Shown: in pieces, positions 1 to 8,396 of the stretch
Position numbering within the stretch: the stretch's first letter is position 1
How the letters are laid out: every line of letters begins with the position of its first letter
From: Cytophagaceae bacterium
GTDB lineage: Bacteria > Bacteroidota > Bacteroidia > Cytophagales > UBA9547
Direction: 5' to 3'
Assembly: GCA_027488865.1 (NCBI GenBank)
Contig: JAIYAU010000016.1
Location: 93,564 to 157,563 of the forward strand
DNA length: 64,000 bases
Position numbers and translations under genes: made by a program
The notes under the pieces: generated by a model
Told to the model about the DNA's origin: nothing
The model's database searches: none
The model's input: the letters and a program-made list of their open reading frames with translations, nothing else

Positions 1-2
1 TA

Positions 3-209
3 ATGTGTGTAGATGCACTCAATAGAAATGAGTCTTGTGGTGGTCACTTCCGTACTGAATATCAAACAGAAGATGGAGAAGCGCTAAGAGATGATGAAAA
101 CTTTGCATTTGTATCGGCATGGGAATATAAAGATGCAAATCAATTTGAACTTCATAAAGAGGAGCTTCATTACGAAAACATTAAAATAGCACAGAGAAGT
201 TATAAATAA
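3..209 (+). CDS. sdhA: Succinate dehydrogenase/fumarate reductase flavoprotein subunit, C-terminal end (partial)
   Basis: Only the last 68 or so residues lie in the window; the reading frame is open at the left edge, so the methionine at position 3 is internal. The residues [19 protein letters not shown] followed by a WEYKD segment are typical of the flavoprotein C-terminal domain. SdhA carries covalent FAD and oxidises succinate to fumarate on the cytoplasmic face of the inner membrane. It is followed after 32 bases by sdhB, the usual order in the Bacteroidota sdhCAB operon; sdhC would lie to the left. Confidence 0.88.
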   Translation: MCVDALNRNESCGGHFRTEYQTEDGEALRDDENFAFVSAWEYKDANQFELHKEELHYENIKIAQRSYK

Positions 210-241
210 GAATTTTATCAACATTGTAAATTGATAACAGT

Positions 242-1009
242 ATGAGTGAAGGAACAATGAGTTTGACGTTAAAAGTGTGGCGTCAAAAAAATAGTACATC
301 TAAAGGCGAGTTTAAAACATATCCTGTAAGCGGTATTTCTTCTGACATGTCATTTCTTGAAATGTTTGATGTGCTTAATGAAGAGTTAATTACAAAAGGA
401 GAAGAGTCAATTGCATTCGACCATGATTGCCGTGAAGGTATTTGTGGCATGTGTAGTATGTATATTAATGGCAGACCTCATGGCCCTAAAAATGCCATCA
501 CTACTTGCCAATTGCACATGCGTTCGTTTAAAGATGGTGATACTATAACAGTGGAACCATGGAGAGCTTCAGCTTTCCCGATAGTAAAAGATTTGGCTGT
601 AAACCGCTCTGCTTTTGACAGAATCATTGCTTCTGGCGGATATGTGTCAGTAAATACAGGTAATGCTAAAGATGCAAATGATATATTGATTCCTAAAGAG
701 GATGCAGACGAGGCGTTTAGTGCAGCCGCTTGTATAGGATGTGGAGCATGTGTAGCAGCTTGTAAAAATGCTTCGGCTATGCTTTTTGTTTCTGCAAAAG
801 TATCTCAACTTGCCTTGTTACCACAAGGTAAAGTAGAAAGTCAAAAAAGAGTTGAAAACATGGTAGCACAAATGGACGTCGAAGGTTTTGGTGCCTGTAC
901 AAATACTGGAGCATGTAGTGCAGAATGCCCTAAAGGAATATCACTAGAACATATCGCAAGATTGAATCGTGAATACTTTAGTGCTAAATTAACTTCTAAT
1001 AACGTTTAG
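242..1009 (+). CDS. sdhB: Succinate dehydrogenase/fumarate reductase iron-sulfur subunit
   Basis: This 255-residue protein carries electrons from the flavin of SdhA to the membrane quinone. All cluster ligands are visible. The [2Fe-2S] set is Cys63, Cys68 and Cys71 (CREGICGMC) with Cys89. The [4Fe-4S] and [3Fe-4S] ligands are Cys164, Cys167, Cys170 and Cys174 ([11 protein letters not shown]) with Cys219, Cys225 and Cys229. The spacing matches the family. The first ATG (242) is used here; an ATG five codons later (257) is a possible alternative. The gene sits 32 bases behind sdhA and is closed by a strong hairpin at about 1033-1062. Confidence 0.96.
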   Translation: MSEGTMSLTLKVWRQKNSTSKGEFKTYPVSGISSDMSFLEMFDVLNEELITKGEESIAFDHDCREGICGMCSMYINGRPHGPKNAITTCQLHMRSFKDGDTITVEPWRASAFPIVKDLAVNRSAFDRIIASGGYVSVNTGNAKDANDILIPKEDADEAFSAAACIGCGACVAACKNASAMLFVSAKVSQLALLPQGKVESQKRVENMVAQMDVEGFGACTNTGACSAECPKGISLEHIARLNREYFSAKLTSNNV

Positions 1010-1032
1010 TATTAAGATTTAATTGTTTTTAG

Positions 1033-1062
1033 AAAAAGGCAACAAATATTGTTGCCTTTTTT
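1033..1062 (+). terminator. Intrinsic terminator after sdhB
   Basis: A perfect 13-bp stem (1033-1045 pairing with 1049-1061) with a three-base loop runs into six Ts. The core pairs GGCAAC with GTTGCC. It lies 23 bases after the sdhB stop codon, so it probably ends the sdh transcript. The A-rich left arm would also give a T-tract on the other strand, but no minus-strand gene ends here. Confidence 0.85.
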
Positions 1063-1119
1063 GTTTATTTGTATTTAAATATGAGTTTAAATAGAATAAT
1101 TATTAATAATTAAAGAAAA

Positions 1120-3087
1120 GTGCGATCTGATTTATATAATTCACTCTTCAAAATCATTCCTATAGTATTTATTTGGCTGTATTTATTTACAAACGCTAGC
1201 AATGCTCAAACAACTTTGTTTGAATTAAAAGATAATACCCAAGAGGTTTTTATTACTAAAGCGGTAATTGGAGTATTTATAGATAGCAGCCAACGTGTGA
1301 GTAATAATGACATAACTAACGTACCTGACGCACTATTTGTACCTAGCAACGGACACACAATTGCGAACTTATATCCAAAGGCAACCTATTGGCTAAAATT
1401 TAAAGTTGTTGATAACTCTGTAAACAAAAAATGGCTAATTGAATCGTTTAACTATAGAATAAACAACATTCAAATTGTTATCCCGTCCCTAAAATACACT
1501 TCTAAACCTATGGGAGACACTTTTAATTTTAAAGATAGAGATGTAAAACATAAGAATTTTCTTTTTAGTCTACCACCACTTAGTCCATACCAGCAAACTA
1601 TTTATATAAAGGTTTATTCTAAACAAACTACTAATTTACAGTTTGTGTTAAGAGAGGCTAATTATTTTACCTCCTATGCCATCTATGAATATTTCTTGTT
1701 GGGCATCTTCTATGGTGTTATTTTAATGGTAGCTTTGTACAATTTATTTTTGTTTTTTGTTTTTAAACGTTCCCCTTTCATCTATTATTTTGCCTATATT
1801 CTGTCTACCATTTTATATTTTATGACTAATGATGGTACCTGTTTTCATTTTTTATGGCCTACACATCCAAGTCTTAATCAATATGCATTCCAAATAACCC
1901 ATTTTTTAATGGTTATATTTTTTTGTTTTTATGCCAAAAGCTTTCTTCAAATTGACAATTTATATCCATTTATTAATAAAGTCTTTAAATGGTTTGTGAT
2001 AATTCGTATTATCCTTTTTTTAGTGAGTATCACAACAGGCTATTTTTTTGGTACACATATTTTGTATATTGACTATTTACCGTTTGTCTTTGCTTATGTA
2101 ACAGCCGTTCTACTTTACAAAAAAGACAAGTCGAACTATATGTTTTTTATTATTGCCTTTACCATTATTTTTATCTGTTTTACTATTAACGGGTTAAGGC
2201 TAATGAGGGTAATTCCTTCTAATCTATTTTCATTTTATGCCATTTATGTAGGAGTTATGTTTGAAATGTTGTTCTTAACACTGGGGCTAAGTACCAAATT
2301 AAACAGCATAATTAAATTTGGGATATTAAAAGATAGGGTAAATAAGTTATTAAGTAACAAGTTAAAGGATAGTTCTCGAGCCATTAGCTTACAAGGTAGC
2401 CTCATAAAAGAAAGAGAGGCAGAGATTGAAACCTTGTTCTACAGACTATCACATGATATAAAAGGACCCCTAAAATCAATAAAAGGACTGGCATTGCTAG
2501 GACTTATGGAAGAGGGATCGGACAAGAAATATTATGACATGATATTGGAACGACTTGAGCATCTTAATTTTATGACCGACGATTTTGTAGAAATAAGTAA
2601 AATTAAAAAAGAAACAACCTTAAGTAAACATCCTATTAATATAAGGATTTTTGTAAAAAGTATAATTGCTGCTTTACCACAAATTGAACAAGATACAGAT
2701 TTTAATTTAATTTTGACTTTTGAAAAAGAAGAAACGCATTTTGGAGAGCCTGAACTGTTAAGAACCATTTTTCAAAATATTATTGAAAACTCCTATCAAT
2801 ATAGAAATTTAAACACGACACAGAGTTATTTAAAAATTAAAATAAATAGTGAATTAGAAGGATTAACCGTCATATTTGAGGATAACGGCATAGGCGTACC
2901 AGAAGACTTGAAAAAAAATATTTTTCAAATGTTTTTTAGGGCCAACGAAACCAAAGACAATACAAGCACTGGATTAGGATTATATATTGTAAAAATAGCC
3001 GTTGAAAAAATGAACGGAACAATTTCATTTTCAAGCACTCTTGGAATAGGTACAAAATTTGAAATTTTTGTACCAAAAATGAAATAG
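1120..3087 (+). CDS. 7TMR-DISM sensor histidine kinase
   Basis: The 655-residue protein starts at GTG 1120, the first usable start after an in-frame stop. This gives a clean signal peptide ending near ASNAQ. Residues about 35-170 look like the periplasmic 7TMR-DISMED2 beta-sandwich, often a carbohydrate-type sensor. Residues about 185-395 hold seven hydrophobic segments (7TM-DISM). A short coiled coil precedes the DHp helix with the phospho-acceptor His445 in the Bacteroidota-type H-box SHDIKGPLKSIKG. The ATPase domain shows the N-box (IIENSYQYRN), the G1 box (EDNGIGVPED) and the G2 box (GLGLYIVK). No response regulator is adjacent, so it is an orphan kinase with an unknown ligand. Confidence 0.9.
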   Translation: MRSDLYNSLFKIIPIVFIWLYLFTNASNAQTTLFELKDNTQEVFITKAVIGVFIDSSQRVSNNDITNVPDALFVPSNGHTIANLYPKATYWLKFKVVDNSVNKKWLIESFNYRINNIQIVIPSLKYTSKPMGDTFNFKDRDVKHKNFLFSLPPLSPYQQTIYIKVYSKQTTNLQFVLREANYFTSYAIYEYFLLGIFYGVILMVALYNLFLFFVFKRSPFIYYFAYILSTILYFMTNDGTCFHFLWPTHPSLNQYAFQITHFLMVIFFCFYAKSFLQIDNLYPFINKVFKWFVIIRIILFLVSITTGYFFGTHILYIDYLPFVFAYVTAVLLYKKDKSNYMFFIIAFTIIFICFTINGLRLMRVIPSNLFSFYAIYVGVMFEMLFLTLGLSTKLNSIIKFGILKDRVNKLLSNKLKDSSRAISLQGSLIKEREAEIETLFYRLSHDIKGPLKSIKGLALLGLMEEGSDKKYYDMILERLEHLNFMTDDFVEISKIKKETTLSKHPINIRIFVKSIIAALPQIEQDTDFNLILTFEKEETHFGEPELLRTIFQNIIENSYQYRNLNTTQSYLKIKINSELEGLTVIFEDNGIGVPEDLKKNIFQMFFRANETKDNTSTGLGLYIVKIAVEKMNGTISFSSTLGIGTKFEIFVPKMK

Positions 3088-3161
3088 TTTTTATACCAAC
3101 TATTTCTGCGGGTAGTCTAAACTATTTTATAAAGAAAGTTTTAAAGTAATCAAATCTTTTA

Positions 3162-3169
3162 TACTTTTG
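3162..3169 (+). promoter_or_regulatory. Candidate -7 element for the small lipoprotein gene
   Basis: TACTTTTG matches the Bacteroidota -7 consensus TAnnTTTG about 70 bases before the ATG at 3240. No clear TTTG -33 element is visible at the right distance. In AT-rich DNA a chance match is possible. Confidence 0.35.
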
Positions 3170-3239
3170 AATATAATTCCATAGTGTTTACAATTGGAAT
3201 GTTATCTTGAGTATTAAATAATTACAAATAATAAATAAA

Positions 3240-3404
3240 ATGAAAAATAATTTTATCCAAGCTTCTATTCTTGTTTTAGCCTTGTCGTTATTAGTAAGTT
3301 GTAAAACTTCCCAGCCAATGTTTGCTGGTGCAGTTACAGCTGGATGGGTACTTTTAGGTGTTAGTTTGGTATTGCTGGTAATCGTATTGAAGAAATTTAT
3401 CTAG
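3240..3404 (+). CDS. Small lipoprotein with one membrane segment (54 residues)
   Basis: An ATG at 3240 opens a 54-codon frame ending in TAG at 3402-3404. The N-terminus MKNNF is followed by a hydrophobic stretch and a lipobox LLVSC with Cys21, so signal peptidase II processing is expected. After a short KTSQP linker, a Gly/Ala-containing segment and about 16 hydrophobic residues (GWVLLGVSLVLLVIVL) end in KKFI, which looks like a transmembrane helix with a positively charged cytoplasmic end. A mature lipoprotein that also spans the membrane is unusual. It stands alone, with a -7-like box upstream and a strong terminator downstream. I do not recognise the function. Confidence 0.7.
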   Translation: MKNNFIQASILVLALSLLVSCKTSQPMFAGAVTAGWVLLGVSLVLLVIVLKKFI

Positions 3405-3470
3405 GGTGGATATAAATCTATTTAATATGGAAATAATAAATAGATAATCATTAAATTAATTTTTTATACT

Positions 3471-3506
3471 AAAAATCCTACTTTATCAAAATAAAGTAGG
3501 ATTTTT
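3471..3506. terminator. Bidirectional terminator between the small lipoprotein gene and bioB
   Basis: A perfect 16-bp inverted repeat (3471-3486 and 3491-3506) has a CAAA loop. The core pairs ATCCTACTTTAT with ATAAAGTAGGAT, and the A5/T5 flanks supply a T-tract in both directions. It sits between two converging genes and can end both transcripts. Confidence 0.88.
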
Positions 3507-3574
3507 ACTTTTTAAGTAAGGGGAATTAAAAATTTATAAATCAGAGGGTTACTCATTTTATACCAATTCAAAAT

Positions 3575-4576
3575 TCAATGCGATGGAATTTGTTCAAATC
3601 GTATCGCCTCGACTCCATCCTTAAAAGCCTCTCTAGGTTTTAAACCAAGTAATTCAAACATTACTTTATCGTCATTTACTTCAGGATTAGGAGTTGTCAA
3701 TAATTTATCCCCTGCAAATATAGAATTAGCCCCTGCCAAAAAACAAAGTGCCTGCTCCTCATGGCTCATTCTTACCCTTCCTGCAGACAATCTTACCATG
3801 GCCTTTGGCATAATTATACGCGCAGTTGCAATCATTCTTACCATTTCCCAAACAGATACCCTTGGTTGGTCTTCAAGTGGGGTTCCTTCTACTGGTACCA
3901 AGGCATTAACTGGCACAGATTCTGGATGTTGTGGCATGTTTGACAAGGTGAAAAGCATCCCTATTCGGTCTTCATGAGATTCTCCCAAACCAATAATGCC
4001 TCCTGAGCAAACGTGAATTTGTGCTTCTCTTACATTTTCAATTGTTTCTAAGCGATCGCCATAGGTGCGGGTACTTATTATTTTATCATAATGCTCTTCG
4101 CTTGTATCTAAGTTATGATTATAGGCATACAATCCAGCCTTTTTAAGTTTATGAGCTTGTTCGTCAGTAAGCATCCCTAGCGTACAACACACCTCCATGC
4201 CCAGATTATTGACTCCAGCAACCATCTCAAGGACTTTGTCAAAATCCTTATTATCTCGCACTTCTCTCCAGGCAGCGCCCATACAAAAACGTGTACTGCC
4301 ATTTGTTTTAGCATTTTTAGCCGCTTCTAAAACCTCCTTAACTTCCATTAATTTTTGTACCTTCACTTCAGTATGATATCTGGCTGCTTGTGGACAATAC
4401 GCACAGTCTTCAGGACAACCACCTGTTTTCACCGATAAAAGGGTACATACTTGCACTTCACCTGTTGCATTATATTGGCGATGTACGGTGGCAGCACGAT
4501 ACATAAGCTCTAACACAGGAGAATTATAAATATTCGCAATTTCTTCGCGCGTCCAGTCGTTTCTAATTTCTTGCAT
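3575..4576 (-). CDS. bioB: Biotin synthase
   Basis: This radical-SAM enzyme of 333 residues inserts sulfur into dethiobiotin, the last step of biotin synthesis. The SAM [4Fe-4S] motif is Cys54, Cys58 and Cys61 ([12 protein letters not shown]). Ligands of the sacrificial [2Fe-2S] cluster correspond to Cys98, Cys130 and Cys190, with the unusual arginine ligand in VRLSAGR (about Arg262 or Arg267). Length and spacing match the family closely. It begins 36 bases after the sppA stop on the same strand, so the two may share a transcript. The other biotin gene seen here, bioF, is about 4 kb away on the opposite strand, so the pathway is scattered. Confidence 0.96.
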   Translation of the reverse strand: MQEIRNDWTREEIANIYNSPVLELMYRAATVHRQYNATGEVQVCTLLSVKTGGCPEDCAYCPQAARYHTEVKVQKLMEVKEVLEAAKNAKTNGSTRFCMGAAWREVRDNKDFDKVLEMVAGVNNLGMEVCCTLGMLTDEQAHKLKKAGLYAYNHNLDTSEEHYDKIISTRTYGDRLETIENVREAQIHVCSGGIIGLGESHEDRIGMLFTLSNMPQHPESVPVNALVPVEGTPLEDQPRVSVWEMVRMIATARIIMPKAMVRLSAGRVRMSHEEQALCFLAGANSIFAGDKLLTTPNPEVNDDKVMFELLGLKPREAFKDGVEAIRFEQIPSH

Positions 4577-4612
4577 GAATTAATATATTAATCTAACAAT
4601 AGGGTCAATAAA

Positions 4613-6367
4613 TTACTTTATTTCTATTTCGAAGGGTACACGGGCCTGTACCCCTTCCATTTTTTTGATCTTTTGTAGGTAGGTAAAATAAGGATAAAAT
4701 TCTCCTAATTCATTTTTTACAACCGAGATATTGGATTCTGATTCTGAGTCACCTATTTTAGTGAGTATATCCTCCAAAAAATCCTTTTTCTTTGGTAGAT
4801 AGGTAACAGAATACGATTTAATTTTAGCTGCTTTTGCTGCTATTTCTATGGCTGTTTCTAAACCTCCAAGTTGGTCAACCAGTCCATTTTGTTTAGCCTG
4901 GGTACCCGTCCAAACGCGTCCTGAAGCTATTTTTTTCAGCTCTTCTAAAGACATTTTTCTTCCTTTAGCTGCCTTACTTGCAAAATCTTCATAGGTACTA
5001 TCAATCTCCTTTTGAATAAGTTTTCTTTCAAATGCAGTAAATTCTCTGGTTGGATTTCCCAAGTCAGAAAATTTGCCTGTTTGGACGCCATCAGAAGTGA
5101 CACCAAGTTTATTTTTTAAAAAGTTTTTTGCATTAAATAAAATTCCAAATACACCAATTGAGCCTGTGATGGTCATTGGATTTGCAACTATTTTATCACA
5201 TGCCATGGAAATAAAATAGCCGCCCGATGCAGCCATATCTGACATCGAAGCTATTATTGGTTTCTTTTCCTTTGTTAACATAACCTCTCTCCACATTACA
5301 TCACTAGCAAGTGCACTGCCACCAGGAGAATTTACCCTCAATACAACAGCTTTAATGTTTTTATCATCGCGTGCAATACGAAGTTGTTCTACAATTCTTT
5401 CAGATCCTATTGACTCGTTTTCCTCACCTTTCCCTGAATTAATATCACCCGAGGCTATAATTACAGCTATTTTTGATTCTTCAAGACCATTTTCCTCCTC
5501 CCCTGCTAAATATTTATTTAAACTTATTAAATTCAATTTGTCAGTTGATTTGCTCTCCTTTTTCAATTGAGCCTCAACTTGATCTTTATAGGCCAATTCT
5601 GTAATTAACCCATATTTAACAGCATCCCTAGGGCTTCTCACCAGCATTGAATCACTGATAATTTTTAACTTTTCCACAGGAATTTTTCTTGATAGTGATA
5701 CTGCTTGTAGGTACTCGTTATGAATGGCTGTAATAAATGAGGTGGCCTGTTCTTTGCTGGGATCGCTCATTTTATCGAAAAGAAACGGTTCAACCGCACT
5801 TTTATATTCACCCACTTTAAATATTTCGGGTTTAATTTCAAGTTTTTCTAATGTACCCTTGAAAAACGTGACATTATAGCTAAGTCCATTAAATTCTAGT
5901 AATCCTGATGGATTTAAAAAAATCTTGTCTGCCACAGACAATAAATAATAGGCACCTTCAGTAAAAAATTCTCCATAAGCATAAATAAACTTGCCTGATT
6001 TCTTAAAATCCAATAAATCGCCACGCAACTCTTGGAGTGTACCATAGCCAGCATTGGCCATATTCATTTCTAAATAAATTCCTTTTATTTGGTTATCAAC
6101 TTTAGCTTTTTTAATGGCCTTTCTAAGTTCTAATAAACCAAGACCTTCATTGTTTGAAGAAAATGGAGCGAAATCCGCGAATGGATTATCCGTGGCTCGT
6201 TCATAAATGGTTTTATTAATAATAATTTTTAAAACGCTATTATTAGGCACCTCTGCTGGAGACTCTTTTGAAGCACCCACGATGAACGACAATATAAAAA
6301 AGAACAAAATGAAGGATACGAATATTCCTATAACTATGGTTAAAACTCTTCCTATAAACTTCCACAT
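4613..6367 (-). CDS. sppA: Signal peptide peptidase SppA, 67K type
   Basis: This 584-residue membrane-anchored serine protease degrades signal peptides left in the inner membrane. One hydrophobic helix (about residues 9-31) anchors the N-terminus. Two tandem SppA/S49 domains follow. The catalytic lysine is Lys189 in GEYKSAVEPF of the first repeat, and the nucleophile is Ser381 in DMAASGGY of the second. This split dyad and the length are those of the long SppA form, as in E. coli, rather than the short 36K form. It is followed by bioB after 36 bases. Confidence 0.94.
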   Translation of the reverse strand: MWKFIGRVLTIVIGIFVSFILFFFILSFIVGASKESPAEVPNNSVLKIIINKTIYERATDNPFADFAPFSSNNEGLGLLELRKAIKKAKVDNQIKGIYLEMNMANAGYGTLQELRGDLLDFKKSGKFIYAYGEFFTEGAYYLLSVADKIFLNPSGLLEFNGLSYNVTFFKGTLEKLEIKPEIFKVGEYKSAVEPFLFDKMSDPSKEQATSFITAIHNEYLQAVSLSRKIPVEKLKIISDSMLVRSPRDAVKYGLITELAYKDQVEAQLKKESKSTDKLNLISLNKYLAGEEENGLEESKIAVIIASGDINSGKGEENESIGSERIVEQLRIARDDKNIKAVVLRVNSPGGSALASDVMWREVMLTKEKKPIIASMSDMAASGGYFISMACDKIVANPMTITGSIGVFGILFNAKNFLKNKLGVTSDGVQTGKFSDLGNPTREFTAFERKLIQKEIDSTYEDFASKAAKGRKMSLEELKKIASGRVWTGTQAKQNGLVDQLGGLETAIEIAAKAAKIKSYSVTYLPKKKDFLEDILTKIGDSESESNISVVKNELGEFYPYFTYLQKIKKMEGVQARVPFEIEIK

Positions 6368-6478
6368 ATTCTATTACCAATTCAACTACAATATTAACAA
6401 TTTAAGATGTGTTTTTTACAAATGTTTTGTCTATTTTAAGATTTTGTTAAGTATAGTATAAGAATTATCAAATTCATT

Positions 6479-6486
6479 TATATTTG
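6479..6486 (+). promoter_or_regulatory. Candidate -7 element for the agmatine deiminase gene
   Basis: TATATTTG matches TAnnTTTG 61 bases before the start codon of the agmatine deiminase gene. A -33 TTTG at the usual spacing is not seen, so this is tentative. Confidence 0.3.
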
Positions 6487-6547
6487 GAACTGCAACAATT
6501 CGTTGGTTTTGCAACATATTTAAGAAACTAAAAATTAATCCATTTTT

Positions 6548-7588
6548 ATGATTATCTCTCCTTCTCCCGCACAACTAGGTTATAGAATGCCCGCCGAATG
6601 GGAGCCACATGTAGCTACATGGTTTTCTTGGCCTCACAAAGAAGAAAGTTGGCCAGGTAAATTTGAGCCCGTACCACAGATATTTGTGGAAATGGTAAAA
6701 GCGCTAACACCAAGTGAGCTAGTTAAAATAAATGTTAAAGATGATGTTATGAAGCAGGAAGTGTTGGCATTACTAAGTATTGCAGACATTGACCTTTCAC
6801 GAGTGGAATTACATATTAATCCAACCAATGATGCTTGGTGTCGCGATCATGGTCCAATTTATATAAAAAATGAAGCTGGAGAAAGAGCAATTGTTGATTG
6901 GGGTTATAATGCTTGGGGCGGCAAGTACCCACCTTTTGATCTAGATGATCAGGTGCCAGTATATATTGCAAAAATCCAAAACTTGCCTCTATACCAACCC
7001 AATATTGTCATGGAGGGGGGATCGATAGAAGTAAACGGTAAGGGAACATTAATTACTTCTAAATCATGTTTACTTAATGAAAATCGCAACCCTCATTTAA
7101 ATCAAACAGAAATAGAAGATTATTTAAAATCGTATTTAGGGGTTAGGCACATACTATGGCTTGGTGAAGGAATAATTGGTGATGATACAGATGGTCATAT
7201 AGATGATATGACCCGATTTATTAATTCTACTACCATAGTAACTGCCTTAGAAGACAACATCAATGATGAGAATTATGGCATTTTGATGGAAAACTACCAA
7301 CTACTTAAAACAATGGTTGATCAAGACGGTAATCCATTTACAATTGTGACAATCCCTATGCCTGACCCAATTTATTGTGATGGACAACGACTGCCTGCAA
7401 GCTATGCCAACTTTTTAATTGCTAACAAACTGGTATTAGTACCCACGTATAGGTGTGCTAATGACCAAAAAGCAATAGAAATATTACAAAACCATTTTCC
7501 AGACCGCAAGGTGGTTGGAATAGACTGTACAGATTTGGTTTGGGGTCTTGGAGCGATACATTGTGTAAGTCAGCAAGAGCCGTCCTAA
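6548..7588 (+). CDS. aguA: Agmatine deiminase (peptidyl-arginine deiminase family)
   Basis: This 346-residue cytosolic enzyme would hydrolyse agmatine to N-carbamoylputrescine and ammonia in the arginine route to putrescine. Family motifs are WFSWPHKEESW near the N-terminus, the substrate-binding NDAWCRDHGP, EGGSIEVNG, DGHIDDMTRF with the catalytic histidine, and the C-terminal GLGAIHCVSQQ whose Cys339 is the nucleophile. There is no signal peptide, so it is not one of the secreted protein-arginine deiminases. N-carbamoylputrescine amidohydrolase, the usual partner, is not in the window. The next gene starts 76 bases downstream on the same strand. Confidence 0.93.
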   Translation: MIISPSPAQLGYRMPAEWEPHVATWFSWPHKEESWPGKFEPVPQIFVEMVKALTPSELVKINVKDDVMKQEVLALLSIADIDLSRVELHINPTNDAWCRDHGPIYIKNEAGERAIVDWGYNAWGGKYPPFDLDDQVPVYIAKIQNLPLYQPNIVMEGGSIEVNGKGTLITSKSCLLNENRNPHLNQTEIEDYLKSYLGVRHILWLGEGIIGDDTDGHIDDMTRFINSTTIVTALEDNINDENYGILMENYQLLKTMVDQDGNPFTIVTIPMPDPIYCDGQRLPASYANFLIANKLVLVPTYRCANDQKAIEILQNHFPDRKVVGIDCTDLVWGLGAIHCVSQQEPS

Positions 7589-7664
7589 AATAATTAACGG
7601 AGTTTGTTTCTTGTTTATTAAAAATTAAATTTACTCTAACTTCAATCCTATTAAATTTTGGTGT

Positions 7665-8396
7665 ATGCCTAACAATACTGAATGGTCTAAAAATTATCAA
7701 TATTTAAAAGATGAGGGACCAATTTATGCAGAAACCAACCTTAATAATATTGTAGTTGAGCCTTGGAATGGTGTTTCGTCACTTACATTTTTAATACCAG
7801 CCATTTACTGGTTGTCCAAAATAAAATGGTCGCCACGTAATGATTGGTTTTTATTTACTTGTGCCATTTTGCTCATTTTGGGTGGATTGGGCAGTGCCTT
7901 TTTTCATGCCTTTAGAGTATCAAGGTTTTTTATTTTGTTAGATGTGTTGCCAATCATTTTATTATGTTTGGCAGCAAGTATATATCTATGGCACAAGGTT
8001 TTCAAACAATTCTGGTTGGTGTTGATTGTGGTGGTAGTTCTTTTTTGTTGTTCCTACTATATATTTAGAACTCCACAAATTTCAGAACACGATAAAATTA
8101 ACCTTAACTACTTCATAAGAGGTGTATTTATATTTTGCCCCACTTTTATTTTATTATTTAGAAATCGATTTAAAGGTTGGTGGAAACTTGTTTTAGCGCT
8201 CATGTTCTTGTCATTGGCTTTGTATTTTAGAAAAATTGATTCGTATGAACCTCCCTTATTGCACATGGGAACACATTGGCTTTGGCATGTTGCTTGTGCT
8301 TTAGGTGCATATTTTATGGGAGAATATGTATTTTTACTTCCAAATGACAATAAAGATGACAGCGCTGGAGGAAATATTAACGAAAAAGCTAGATAA
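7665..8396 (+). CDS. Ceramidase-like integral membrane hydrolase (CREST superfamily)
   Basis: The 243-residue protein has about seven hydrophobic helices and the residue pattern of alkaline ceramidases. Glu32 sits in VEPWNGVSSL. Ser77 and His81 lie in GLGSAFFHAF, Asp93 in LLDVLPIILL, and the His-x3-His pair His204/His208 in HMGTHWLWHV. In the human enzyme ACER3 the equivalent Ser, Asp and three His form the zinc active site, so the whole site appears conserved. Such enzymes cleave the amide bond of ceramides; sphingolipids are known in many Bacteroidota. Its 3' end overlaps the start of bioF by about 41 bases, so the two are probably translated together. The substrate is inferred, not shown. 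Confidence 0.75.
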   Translation: MPNNTEWSKNYQYLKDEGPIYAETNLNNIVVEPWNGVSSLTFLIPAIYWLSKIKWSPRNDWFLFTCAILLILGGLGSAFFHAFRVSRFFILLDVLPIILLCLAASIYLWHKVFKQFWLVLIVVVVLFCCSYYIFRTPQISEHDKINLNYFIRGVFIFCPTFILLFRNRFKGWWKLVLALMFLSLALYFRKIDSYEPPLLHMGTHWLWHVACALGAYFMGEYVFLLPNDNKDDSAGGNINEKAR

